NCBI GenBank assembly: GCA_002482965.1
Contig: DLGZ01000025.1
Coordinates: forward strand, 1 to 64,000
DNA length: 64,000 bases
Origin: Verrucomicrobiaceae bacterium UBA7681
Lineage (GTDB): Bacteria; Verrucomicrobiota; Verrucomicrobiia; Verrucomicrobiales; Verrucomicrobiaceae
Direction of reading: 5' to 3'
This document shows, piece after piece, positions 1-8,150 of the stretch (position 1 is the stretch's first letter; each line of letters opens with the position of its first letter). The notes under the pieces were generated by a model, which did not search any database, was not told the origin of the DNA, and saw only the letters and a program-made list of their open reading frames with translations. Position numbers and translations under genes: made by a program.

Positions 1-322
1 GTGAGGAGAGGCGTTCTGGATGCGGGGCCCGCTCACGCAGCCATGGCCCCTGAGATTGCGTCAGATAGCGATAATCACGCTCTCCACCCAGGGCACCTTC
101 GGGCAGTTCCTCCAGCATTGAGGATGCGTCCACTTCGAGGAAATCGCTGTACTGACGCATGAACGAACGTGCATACGTCAGGCTGCCAAAGGCGGCGATG
201 TTACCTGACTCCAGAAAGCGCAGGCGCTGCGCCGGAATGCGTGTTTCATGTGCTGCGTCCTCGATGGACAAGCCGCGTTTTTCGCGTGCTGCGATGAGCA
301 TCTGGCCGAAGTTGGCTGTCAT
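1..322 (-). CDS. RodZ-like helix-turn-helix protein, N-terminal part (cut by window edge)
   Basis: Translating the minus strand from the ATG at 322 gives an open frame with no stop before base 1, so only the first 107 residues are visible. It begins MTANFGQMLIAAREKRGLSI and continues with EDAAHETRIPAQRLRFLESG and SLTYARSFMRQYSDFL. This is the HTH_25 (Xre-like) domain found at the N-terminus of RodZ-type cytoskeletal proteins. In that family the HTH is cytoplasmic, contacts MreB, and is followed by a transmembrane helix and a periplasmic domain, all of which would lie outside the window. An in-frame ATG at 352 would add ten residues; 322 is preferred because family members start close to the GxxLxxAR motif. 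HTH family: confident. RodZ function: inferred. Confidence 0.75.
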   Translation of the reverse strand, partial: MTANFGQMLIAAREKRGLSIEDAAHETRIPAQRLRFLESGNIAAFGSLTYARSFMRQYSDFLEVDASSMLEELPEGALGGERDYRYLTQSQGPWLRERAPHPERLSS

Positions 323-469
323 GGTTTGCTTGTAATACGTCAAATGTGACATCGCCGGACGTGGAAGCGATGAATATTTTTCAGGCTGGCAGGCCGGGAA
401 AGGCAGAAAATGACTGGGGATGAATCCCAGTGTCCTTGTAATCAAAGCAAGGAATAGTAAAATCAGGCC
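323..469. other. Divergent intergenic region with two adjacent small inverted repeats
   Basis: This 147-base gap separates the RodZ-like gene from the membrane hydroxylase gene. Two short inverted repeats lie next to each other: ACTGGG (413-418) with CCCAGT (426-431), and TCCTTG (433-438) with CAAGGA (448-453). They sit just upstream of the hydroxylase start at 470, so they could form small hairpins in its leader or mark a protein-binding site. No clear -35/-10 pair was recognised. Confidence 0.35.
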
Positions 470-1621
470 ATGAAAGCTCTCCACGAGACCCGTCTAAAGA
501 TTCGCCGTGAACTGGAGGCACCCCCTGCCCTGAGAAAATTCGGCAGCGGCTGGATCAGCGGTGTGCTGGGCATGATGTTCGGTCTGGCGGCGCTCGGCAG
601 CGTGCTGATGATGCGTTTTCCAGGGGTGTTCACCATGAAGGAGAACGCGGCGGTGATCGGCCATCCGGCGTTCCGCACCGGCATGTTCGTCCTGCTGGTG
701 CTGGCGTTTGGGTTCTCCATGCTCAACCTCCTGCTGCGTCCGGGCAAGGCTCTCGGCCTCACCGGCATGGTGGCGACGCTGCTGGCGGTGACATTTGGCG
801 GCACTTCAGCGTCTGCGGTGGTCTCCGATCTGACGCCGGTGTATTTCGGCCTCGATTTCTTCATCCTCCGGCTGCTCTTCACGGGCTTCCTCTTCATCCC
901 AATGGAGACGATCTTCCCCCACCGGGCGGAACAGGGAATCTTCCGCCAGGAATGGCGCGAGGACCTCTTCTACTACCTCGTCAGCAGCATGATGGTCCAG
1001 GTCCTGACCTGGCTGAGCTTCATGCCGGCGCAGACTTTGTTCAAACACACCTCTTGGACGGAGATGCGCGCCTGGGTAGCAGCGCTGCCGTTTCTTGTGC
1101 AGCTCATCGCTATCATGTTCCTCACGGATCTGGTGCAGTACTGGGTGCATCGGCTGTTTCATCGCATCCCGGCCCTGTGGCGCTTCCATGCGGTGCACCA
1201 CTCGGCGCAAAGCATGGACTGGATGGCCGGAGCGCGGATGCACTTCTTCGAAATCCTCGTGCTGCGCGGCACCACGGTCTTTCCGATGATCCTGCTCGGC
1301 TTCAGCCAGACGGCGGTGAATGCGTATGTGCTGGTCGTTTATCTCTTCGCCACCTTCGCGCATTCGAATCTCGGCTGGAAGCTGGGCATCTTCGAGAAAT
1401 TCTTCGTCACGCCGCGCTTCCATCACTGGCACCATGGCATTGAAAAAGAAGCCATCGACGTGAACTTCTCCATCCACTTTCCGCTGTACGACAAGCTCTT
1501 CGGCACCCACTACATGCCGGAAAACGGCCGCTGGCCCGAAGGCTACGGCATCGGCGGCCATCCGGTGCCCAAGGGCTACTGGCAGCAGTTTCTCCATCCG
1601 TTTCGGCGGAAGAAAAAGTAA
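470..1621 (+). CDS. Fatty acid hydroxylase / sterol desaturase family membrane protein
   Basis: This 383-aa integral membrane protein belongs to the diiron FA_hydroxylase superfamily, whose members hydroxylate or desaturate lipids such as fatty acids, sterols, carotenoids and alkylglycerols. The histidine clusters that bind the two irons are present: HRLFH at 227-231, HAVHH at 240-244 and HHWHH at 318-322, followed by the typical NFSIHFPLYDKLFGT segment. Hydrophobic segments occur near residues 30-50, 70-90, 97-118, 128-147, 205-225 and 265-295. An extra N-terminal block of about 120 residues with predicted membrane helices precedes the catalytic part, so the protein is longer than minimal members. 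It ends directly against the convergent exported-protein gene, with no gap between the two stop codons. The lipid substrate cannot be told from sequence. Confidence 0.85.
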   Translation: MKALHETRLKIRRELEAPPALRKFGSGWISGVLGMMFGLAALGSVLMMRFPGVFTMKENAAVIGHPAFRTGMFVLLVLAFGFSMLNLLLRPGKALGLTGMVATLLAVTFGGTSASAVVSDLTPVYFGLDFFILRLLFTGFLFIPMETIFPHRAEQGIFRQEWREDLFYYLVSSMMVQVLTWLSFMPAQTLFKHTSWTEMRAWVAALPFLVQLIAIMFLTDLVQYWVHRLFHRIPALWRFHAVHHSAQSMDWMAGARMHFFEILVLRGTTVFPMILLGFSQTAVNAYVLVVYLFATFAHSNLGWKLGIFEKFFVTPRFHHWHHGIEKEAIDVNFSIHFPLYDKLFGTHYMPENGRWPEGYGIGGHPVPKGYWQQFLHPFRRKKK

Positions 1622-3955
1622 TCACTCATACTTCAACTGTGCCGTCGCGGTGCATGCGGCATCTGCGGTGATACGCAGCCAGCGTGCCTGCACCGCAGGC
1701 TCGAACACGATGTTGAGCTGTGCGCCTGCTTTCAGTCTGGCTTCCTTGTAAGTCACCCATAGACCGGTGCCGGTCAGATCCAGCTCCACCTTCAGGCTCA
1801 CCGCCTGCGCATTGTCCTGGCTCAGGGTCAGGGTGCGTTTGTCATAACCCCACATGAGGAAAGGGTCGCTTGGCTGGCCTGCTTTGACCTTTGTGTTTCT
1901 CCATGGGCCGCCTTCACCGCGTGGTTTGCCGAGTTTCCAGAGATCATCGATGGCTCCCGCCCAGAGAGCGGCTTTGCCATCGTCGCTGCGGATGATGTGC
2001 TCACCGGCTGGCGCATCGGGTTCGATGCCGCTCATGAGAAACAAACCGCGATAGCCGCCGAAGTCGGTCACGCGTAAATTGTGCGAGGCGATGGGCCGGA
2101 TCTTCGCGAAGCCGTCCGCGTTTTCGGCGGGCAGTTCGAAGAAGGTGCCGCAGGCGCTCAGCATGTCGCGTTCCGTTGCCACTTCACGGCAGATGCGCAG
2201 CTCACCTGCATTTGTGGCAGCATCCAAAGCCGTGACGGCGCGCGGCAGACGCCAGCGGCGACCACGATCATCAACGACGAGCACGCTGGCTTCATCCAGC
2301 GTGATGACATGCTGCGGAATCGCGACCTTCGTCTTCACAAACTGCTCTTCTTTGGCATCTTCAACCCGTTGCAGCTTCAAAGCGGCGTCCAATTCGTAAT
2401 AACCCGCATCCGCTGCCAGACTGAGCGTACGCTTGTTTTCACCACGAGCGCGAAAGACACCGGTCTGAACTTTGTCATCGCCCACACGTACCACGCCGTC
2501 GAACATGGCATCGGCTGCGGTGCCGCGTGACTCGCCATTGGTGAGTGTGATGACCACGCTCACGTCTTTGCCATCCTGCTCGGCCTTCACCCTCAGCCAT
2601 TCATCGTTGACGCTGATGTCTTCGCGAATCGCGGTACCTGCAGTATGATCAATTCGCCACACACTGCGGTGCTTCCACCCTGCCACGAGAAATGGATCTG
2701 ACACCTCGCCTGCCTTCACACTCTCATGCAGCCAGACCGCACCGCTGGCGTGTGCGGGACCGAGCTTGCCGGGTGTCTCGGGGCTGGCGAACCACAGATT
2801 GGACTGCGACTGCCCCACGCTGTCGATGCCGCCTTTGACGGCGCGTTTGTTGAGAAACTCTGACTTCGCCGAATCATCGCAGCCAAAGACGAGGCTTTCA
2901 TTCCAGCGGCAGAAGTCGCCGATCACTTTCATGTAGGCGCTGCGGACACGGATGCCGTTTGTATTGGCAGCCGAGAAGGTGCGCGGGAAACGCCAGAAGG
3001 CGCCGTGCATCGTCATAAGCAGATCGTCTTCACCGATGTCGCGAATGCGCGGCCATTCGGTGTTCCAGCCGTGCGCGCCGTCGTAGCTGTGGCTGACTTT
3101 GGGCAGACGAAACGACTGCCATTTGCCGCCGTCCAGCAGCATCAGAATGAGCGACTTCGCATCCCAGCCGATGCTCCATACCGGCGCATCCGCAGCGCTG
3201 CCCCGAATGCCGCCGGGGCCGGTGACTTCGGTGAATTGATTGCGTCGCACGAGCTGCCAGTCGTCACCGGGCTTGCTCCATTCACCGAGCGCGCCGCTGG
3301 GTGTTGTGGGGTCCGTGAGCACGCGTTTGTCATGGTCGCCGTTGTTGGCATAGATCAAGCGGCCTTGGGAGGAATAGAGCCCTTTGCCGTGATAGCCCGG
3401 CAGTTGTGACACCAGTTTCGTGAGGGGTGTCGTGACTTCGAAACCTTTCTTCAAAGTGTTGCCGGTGCGAATCAACGAAGTGACCGCCAGTGAATTCACG
3501 TCCACCTCATAGAGGCCCTCCTCCATCGTCGCGTAATAGATTTTGCCAGCGGGATCGCTCAGGTGGCGCGCATTGCCGGTGAGCCGGCCCGGCATCCTGC
3601 TCGGTGGAATCACCCGCACAGCGCGGTCAGCGTCGATCACATAAGGGCCGATGAAAAGCTGCTGCGACTCTGGATGGATCATCCGGTTCGCATGCGTGCC
3701 GCCCACGCTTTCGGGGCGCACGGTTTGATTCAAATCCGCAGTGATCTCATAGAGCTTGTCGCTTGAGCCAAAGGGAAGATGGGGGCCGTAGGTGATGACC
3801 CAGAGACGGTCCGCCCATGGGACTACGGCACCGGTGCCGCATTCGCCTTCGTTGTTGAACATGGCGAGACTCGGGTAGATGCCGCTGACATGGCGTGGCT
3901 CCTCGGCGGTGAGAAAACCTGTGAATGCCGCGAGCAGCAGGAGGTTGGATTTCAT
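1622..3955 (-). CDS. Large exported protein of unknown function
   Basis: The start is placed at 3955, where MKSNLLLLAAFTGFLTAEEP reads as a cleavable signal peptide; the open frame extends further upstream but overlaps the divergent AraC gene and has no signal character. The mature protein (777 aa before cleavage) is probably periplasmic or secreted. It contains many short strand-rich stretches of the type seen in beta-propellers, for example WADRLWVITYGPH, KIYYATMEEGLYEVDV and VWSIGWDAKSLILMLLDGG. No catalytic motif was recognised. The C-terminal 100 residues (LSQDNAQAVSLKVELDLTG onward) look like a beta-sandwich. The divergent AraC-type regulator starts 85 bp away, which suggests it may control this gene. 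Function not assigned. Confidence 0.7.
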   Translation of the reverse strand: MKSNLLLLAAFTGFLTAEEPRHVSGIYPSLAMFNNEGECGTGAVVPWADRLWVITYGPHLPFGSSDKLYEITADLNQTVRPESVGGTHANRMIHPESQQLFIGPYVIDADRAVRVIPPSRMPGRLTGNARHLSDPAGKIYYATMEEGLYEVDVNSLAVTSLIRTGNTLKKGFEVTTPLTKLVSQLPGYHGKGLYSSQGRLIYANNGDHDKRVLTDPTTPSGALGEWSKPGDDWQLVRRNQFTEVTGPGGIRGSAADAPVWSIGWDAKSLILMLLDGGKWQSFRLPKVSHSYDGAHGWNTEWPRIRDIGEDDLLMTMHGAFWRFPRTFSAANTNGIRVRSAYMKVIGDFCRWNESLVFGCDDSAKSEFLNKRAVKGGIDSVGQSQSNLWFASPETPGKLGPAHASGAVWLHESVKAGEVSDPFLVAGWKHRSVWRIDHTAGTAIREDISVNDEWLRVKAEQDGKDVSVVITLTNGESRGTAADAMFDGVVRVGDDKVQTGVFRARGENKRTLSLAADAGYYELDAALKLQRVEDAKEEQFVKTKVAIPQHVITLDEASVLVVDDRGRRWRLPRAVTALDAATNAGELRICREVATERDMLSACGTFFELPAENADGFAKIRPIASHNLRVTDFGGYRGLFLMSGIEPDAPAGEHIIRSDDGKAALWAGAIDDLWKLGKPRGEGGPWRNTKVKAGQPSDPFLMWGYDKRTLTLSQDNAQAVSLKVELDLTGTGLWVTYKEARLKAGAQLNIVFEPAVQARWLRITADAACTATAQLKYE

Positions 3956-4040
3956 GCGTGGATCAAAGCCATGCAGGTGCCGCTGGCAACCGGGGTGAAT
4001 TATGCCGGATTGAAATCGCTTACATCCCTCGCATAGCTGC

Positions 4041-4916
4041 ATGATGCCGAAACCGAAGGCCATCCAGCTCCCCGCCGATGTCTGGCGCACTCTACGCCAT
4101 GAGTGGCTGTGGGTGTATCGCGGTCCCGTGCCGCAGTGCGGGGTGTGGTCTGCGGAAATCCCGGTGCCTGCGGGTGTTTTCTTTGTGGAGCGTGGCGAAG
4201 CGCGCATCCGGGCGGATGGCAAAGAGACCCTCGTCCCGCGTGGTCAGGCGTTTTTCTCATCGCCGAAGCTGCGGCGGCATTGGTTTGCAGCGAACACCTG
4301 CCTGCTCTCCGTCGGTTTCCGCAGCCAGTGGCCGGACGGCACGTCGTTGTTTCGTGATACCCTCAATTTCGCCGCAGAGACTCCCGCATTGCGAAAAGCG
4401 ACACAACGGCTTTTCGCCAGCATTCACGGCGCGCAGAAAGTCGTCACCTATCGTCAGGCCAATGAGGCTGCCACGTATTCTGCCGCTGAGTGGGCTGCAC
4501 GTGAGGCCGCATTCGCCGCTTGGTTTGGGGAATGGATGGAAATGCTGCAACAACTCGGCGTGCAGCCTAAGCCCCAGGAGCGGGCGAGCCGCCGTCGTGT
4601 GGATCAACTGGTCGCATGGCTGCAGGCGCTGCCGCTGGATCATACGACGCCGAGTTTGCCGCCGGATTTTCCCATTGGCAGCCGTCGTGCAGAGCAATTG
4701 ATGCAGCAGCAGTTTGGCATCGGGCTACGCATGTTCATGGAACGCCGGCGGCTCGACGTTGCACGCGAGCGCATTGTGGCGGATCATGACACGCTCAAGG
4801 AAATCGCTTTTTCGCTGGGCTTTCGTCATGCGTCCCACTTCACCGCCTGGTTCCGCCGCCACACCGGAATGTCGCCGTCTGAGTATCGCCTCAGCGGGGT
4901 GGAGCAGGCCGCGTGA
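4041..4916 (+). CDS. AraC-family transcriptional regulator
   Basis: This 291-aa protein has an N-terminal cupin-like sensor part (around residues 25-85: GVFFVERGEARI, then LVPRGQAFFSSP) and a C-terminal AraC-type double helix-turn-helix. The second HTH is clear: DTLKEIAFSLGFRHASHFTA followed by WFRRHTGMSPSEYR, near residues 250-283. Family members bind DNA in response to a small ligand, often a sugar or an aromatic compound, and usually activate neighbouring genes. It is divergent from the exported protein ending at 1622, the likeliest target by position. Start: two consecutive ATGs at 4041 and 4044; the first is used. The effector is unknown. Confidence 0.88.
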   Translation: MMPKPKAIQLPADVWRTLRHEWLWVYRGPVPQCGVWSAEIPVPAGVFFVERGEARIRADGKETLVPRGQAFFSSPKLRRHWFAANTCLLSVGFRSQWPDGTSLFRDTLNFAAETPALRKATQRLFASIHGAQKVVTYRQANEAATYSAAEWAAREAAFAAWFGEWMEMLQQLGVQPKPQERASRRRVDQLVAWLQALPLDHTTPSLPPDFPIGSRRAEQLMQQQFGIGLRMFMERRRLDVARERIVADHDTLKEIAFSLGFRHASHFTAWFRRHTGMSPSEYRLSGVEQAA

Positions 4917-4973
4917 ACAGTAAAGTCGATTGCTGAATGGGTCCTCGTGGATTCCTTTAGCGCCCCATCCTTC

Positions 4974-5963
4974 ATGCAACCCGACGTCTCACTCATCATT
5001 CCCGTTTTTAACAACGAGCTGTATCTGGATGAATCCCTGTCGGCGGCCCGTGCGCAGGTGGAGCTGTCGCTTGAGATCATCATCATTGACGATGGGTCCA
5101 CGGATGGGTCGCTGAGCCTGATCAAGGCTCACGCGGAGCATGATCCACGGATCATCGTGATCGAGCAGGCCAACCAGGGCGTCTCCGCAGCGCGGAATGC
5201 CGGGCTGGACCGTGCATCGGGGAAATGGGTGGCTTTTCTTGATGGTGATGACTGGATGGCTCCGGGCTCATTGGCGGCGTGGCATCAGCAGGCTGAGCGG
5301 GGGGGGCTGGACTGTCTCATATGCAATGGTTTCAGCTTCAGGACGGATCCGCAGTCTCACCTTGATTCGAAGCCACCGACCATTCTCAGCCAGCAGCCGT
5401 GGGAGTCCATCCTGACCGGGGCCGACTGGATGGCGCAATGCGTCCAATTGAGTGAATGGCCCCACTATGTGTGGCTGCAGTTCTGCCGGCGCAGTGTCAT
5501 TGAGGAGGCGCAGATGCGGTTCCGGCGCGACATGATCCATGAAGACATCCCATGGACGGTGCAGCTGGCGCTGGTCGTCAAACGAATGGGATTTTCACAG
5601 CCGCCACGCTATGGCTACCGGAGCAATCCAGCCTCACTGACTCAATCACGCGATGCTGGCAAAGTGCATCATCGCATCGCCAGCTACCTCAAAGTCGCGT
5701 CGCTGCTGAAGCAATTCTCCAAAGGGCAGCCGCGCGCCGTGCGCAAAGCCTTGTACAAGCAGCTCCTGCGTGAAATGGGGCATTTCCTTGGCAAGATGCG
5801 CAAGGGGAACGTCTCACGCGAGCACCGCAGCGAATTTGCCGCTGGGTTTCTTGCCACAGGCCTGGCTGGGATGATGCTAAAAGGCTGTTCCAATTACCGA
5901 GAGCTGGCAGCTGTCTTCAAGGCCTGGTACCTCTGCCAGATCTGGAAGCGGCAAAAGGCCTAG
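4974..5963 (+). CDS. Family 2 glycosyltransferase
   Basis: This GT-A fold glycosyltransferase (329 aa from the ATG at 4974) begins with the classic GT2 N-terminus, MQPDVSLIIPVFNNELYLDE. The nucleotide-binding acidic motif follows (IIIIDDGSTDGS), then NQGVSAARNAGLDRASGKW and the metal-binding DXD-type motif FLDGDDW. The enzyme transfers a sugar from a nucleotide-sugar to an acceptor, commonly in surface polysaccharide or glycolipid synthesis. The C-terminal third is basic and has no evident membrane helix. A GTG at 4947 would add nine residues; the ATG is preferred because family members start right before VSLIIPVFN. Its stop lies 3 bp from the convergent sulfatase stop. The acceptor cannot be inferred. 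Confidence 0.85.
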   Translation: MQPDVSLIIPVFNNELYLDESLSAARAQVELSLEIIIIDDGSTDGSLSLIKAHAEHDPRIIVIEQANQGVSAARNAGLDRASGKWVAFLDGDDWMAPGSLAAWHQQAERGGLDCLICNGFSFRTDPQSHLDSKPPTILSQQPWESILTGADWMAQCVQLSEWPHYVWLQFCRRSVIEEAQMRFRRDMIHEDIPWTVQLALVVKRMGFSQPPRYGYRSNPASLTQSRDAGKVHHRIASYLKVASLLKQFSKGQPRAVRKALYKQLLREMGHFLGKMRKGNVSREHRSEFAAGFLATGLAGMMLKGCSNYRELAAVFKAWYLCQIWKRQKA

Positions 5964-5966
5964 CGG

Positions 5967-7622
5967 CTACTTCTTGCCGCCTTTGATGAACTCGTCACGG
6001 CTGAGCGTGCCGTTGCCGTCGGCGTCGAATTTGGGGAAGCGTTTGGGTGCCTCGTCCGGGTCGGGCTGCTGGAGAAGAAATTCTTCCATGGTGAGCTTGC
6101 CGTCTTTGTTCTTGTCGCGTTGGTCAAACATCTTGCCGCGATCATGCACGGGCTTTTTTTCTGCGGCCGGTGTCGGCTTGCTACCGATCTGCGGTTTGGC
6201 TTCGGGATGCTGGGCGAGGAGCTTGCGCAGACTGGCGACAACTTCCGGCTGCTCGGCCGCCAGATTCTTCGTTTCGGCAGGATCGGCTTCGTAGTCGTAC
6301 AGTTCGAGAATCGCGGTCTCGGGCGCATCGCCGGGCTTTTTCCATTCGACGAGGCGATGGCGCTGGGTGCGGATGGCACGACCGATCAAACCGCCGCGCG
6401 GATAAACATGGATGGCATGGTCGCGCACGGATGTGGGGGGATCTTTGAGCACGCTGGCAAAGCTGCGGCCGTCGCCCTGCGGCGGGGCGGGGAGCTGCGT
6501 GAGCTCGGCCACCGTGGGGTAGATGTCGCAAGACTCGACGAGCGCCTGCGTGCGCGCCGGCTTGATTCCAGGTGCCGCGACGATGACAGGAATGCGCGCG
6601 GCCTGCTCGTAGTTCGTGTGCTTGCACCACAGGCCGTGGTCACCGAGGTGCCAGCCGTGATCACCCCAGAGGACGATGATCGTGTTGTCAGCAAAGCCGT
6701 TTGAGTCGAGAGCATCGAGCACTTTGCCAAGCTGTGCGTCCATGTAACTCGTGGCGGCATAGTAGCCGTGGATGAGGTGGATGGCCTGCTCCTGCGTCAC
6801 CGGCCCTTGTTCCGGCATGTCCCGGTACTGGCGCAGCTCTCCCCAGGTCGATGGCGCAAATTCAGGAGCGCCTGAGGGGGCGGATTGCAACGCAGGCAGC
6901 TTGAAGGACTTCGGATCATACAGATCCCAGTACTTCTTTGGCGCCACAAAGGGCAGGTGGGGTTTCAAAAAACCGACGGCGAGGAAGAAGGGTTCGTCGG
7001 ATTTTTGCTTCGCGGCGGCGAGACGAAGAATGGCCTCGTCGGCGATCATGCCGTCGCCGTAGCGATTGTCAGGTACGTCGGCGGACTCTGTCGGCGCACC
7101 ACGCGGCAGCTTCCAGGCCTCCTTCTTGTTCTCAAACAACGCCTGCTCGCGTGTCGACTCCGGTGGGTTGTTCTCCTTCAGGGCGTAGCTGATCGTCTTC
7201 GGGGTGAAATGCGGCACGCTCCAGGAGGCTGTGTCGTTCACGTTGCCATGCCCGACGTGGTAGATCTTGCCCAGACCTTCCGCCCGGTAACCGTTGTTCA
7301 TGAAGTGCTGCGGCAGCGTCACGGCATCCGGCGCGGCTTTGCGAAAATTCGTCGCCAGATCATAAATTCCCAGCGTCTGCGACCGCAATCCCGTCAGCAG
7401 CGCATTGCGCGAAGGCGAGCACACGGCTTGATTGCAGAACGCTTTTTCAAACAGCACTCCGCGAGCGGCCAGGCGGTCGATGTTGGGTGATTTGATCAGC
7501 GTGTCTCCATAGCAGCCGAGCAGCGGCTTCAAGTCATCGACGCAGATGAGGAGAACGTTGGGTTTCGCGGCAGCGAAAAGTGGAGGGCAAAGGACGCAGA
7601 AAAAGAAAGCGAGGCGGAACAT
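5967..7622 (-). CDS. Exported arylsulfatase / iduronate-sulfatase-like enzyme with C-terminal EF-hands
   Basis: This 551-aa protein starts at 7622 with a signal peptide (MFRLAFFFCVLCPPLFAAA). It carries the sulfatase core: metal-binding PNVLLICVDDLKP at 21-33 and the Cys-type formylglycine site C68-S-P-S-R72 inside NQAVCSPSRNALLTG. WGDHGWHLGDHGLW is the distal metal/substrate loop. The enzyme should hydrolyse sulfate esters, probably on polysaccharides, after the cysteine is converted to formylglycine by an anaerobic or FGE-type maturase encoded elsewhere. The last 57 residues hold two calcium-type EF-hand loops, DKNKDGKLTMEE and DADGNGTLSRDE, an arrangement common in planctomycetal and verrucomicrobial exported enzymes. 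It lies 47 bp downstream of the ArsR-type gene on the same strand and could be co-transcribed with it. Substrate not determined. Confidence 0.9.
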   Translation of the reverse strand: MFRLAFFFCVLCPPLFAAAKPNVLLICVDDLKPLLGCYGDTLIKSPNIDRLAARGVLFEKAFCNQAVCSPSRNALLTGLRSQTLGIYDLATNFRKAAPDAVTLPQHFMNNGYRAEGLGKIYHVGHGNVNDTASWSVPHFTPKTISYALKENNPPESTREQALFENKKEAWKLPRGAPTESADVPDNRYGDGMIADEAILRLAAAKQKSDEPFFLAVGFLKPHLPFVAPKKYWDLYDPKSFKLPALQSAPSGAPEFAPSTWGELRQYRDMPEQGPVTQEQAIHLIHGYYAATSYMDAQLGKVLDALDSNGFADNTIIVLWGDHGWHLGDHGLWCKHTNYEQAARIPVIVAAPGIKPARTQALVESCDIYPTVAELTQLPAPPQGDGRSFASVLKDPPTSVRDHAIHVYPRGGLIGRAIRTQRHRLVEWKKPGDAPETAILELYDYEADPAETKNLAAEQPEVVASLRKLLAQHPEAKPQIGSKPTPAAEKKPVHDRGKMFDQRDKNKDGKLTMEEFLLQQPDPDEAPKRFPKFDADGNGTLSRDEFIKGGKK

Positions 7623-7669
7623 GGCTGGTGAAAACGCCAATAGGTTCCCATGCTTTCGCTGAATCGCAG

Positions 7670-7993
7670 CTACTCCGGCAGCTTGTCGAAATGAAACTGG
7701 CAACAGCCGAGGTCGAGAGTGTTGGCGTTGCGTGCGAGTTTTTCGCTGAACGCTTCCGCGAGGGCATAGATGCGCTGCTGACCGTTTTTTTCGACCTCAA
7801 GCAGACCGGCTTCTTTGAGGACGCGGAGGTGCTTGGAGACGTTGTAAGGCGTGACGTTCAGGGTTTCACACAGCTCGGTGACCGGCTTCGCGCCACCGAT
7901 GAGGAGACGCACCAGACGGAGGCGTGTCGGCTCTCCCAGCGCGCGCATGGCGGTGAGGCAGTCGAAAGAACGTGTCCCGTTGCGTGATGGCAT
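7670..7993 (-). CDS. ArsR-family winged-helix repressor
   Basis: This 107-aa protein is the usual length for the ArsR/SmtB family, which represses genes until a metal ion or a thiol oxidant releases it from DNA. The winged helix is clear: LTAMRALGEPTRLRLVRLL (13-31), the recognition region VTELCETLNVTPYNVSKHLR (38-57) and the wing VEKNGQQRIYALA. The classical ELCVCD arsenic site is absent; only C42 remains in the recognition region. A C-terminal DLGCCQFHF (C97, C98, H101) could form a metal or thiol sensor site. The start at 7993 is chosen because the longer open frame upstream (to 8161) reads through the divergent promoter region. It is divergent from the CobW GTPase gene and probably controls that region. 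The inducer is an inference. Confidence 0.85.
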   Translation of the reverse strand: MPSRNGTRSFDCLTAMRALGEPTRLRLVRLLIGGAKPVTELCETLNVTPYNVSKHLRVLKEAGLLEVEKNGQQRIYALAEAFSEKLARNANTLDLGCCQFHFDKLPE

Positions 7994-8071
7994 GGAGGGA
8001 TGTTTAGCAGATCGCCCTGCCCCCGCAAGAATCCCGAAGCACGCCGGGTGAAATAATAATTGCCAAGGGGA

Positions 8072-8118
8072 GCAAATAAGATAAGACGCGGCTGCGTTAT
8101 TTGCATTGTTGCAGCCGC
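8072..8118. promoter_or_regulatory. Interleaved inverted repeats in the arsR-cobW divergent control region
   Basis: Two perfect 8-bp inverted repeats interleave between the divergent starts at 7993 and 8151. GCAAATAA (8072-8079) pairs with TTATTTGC (8097-8104), and GCGGCTGC (8088-8095) pairs with GCAGCCGC (8111-8118). The first is the kind of spaced dyad bound by ArsR-type dimers; the second could be another operator or a leader hairpin for cobW. The GCAAAT/ATTTGC half-site recurs upstream of the PiT permease gene. The dyads are seen directly; the role as operator is inferred. Confidence 0.55.
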
Positions 8119-8150
8119 TTGTCGAATCTCCCAATTTTCCAACCAAACCC

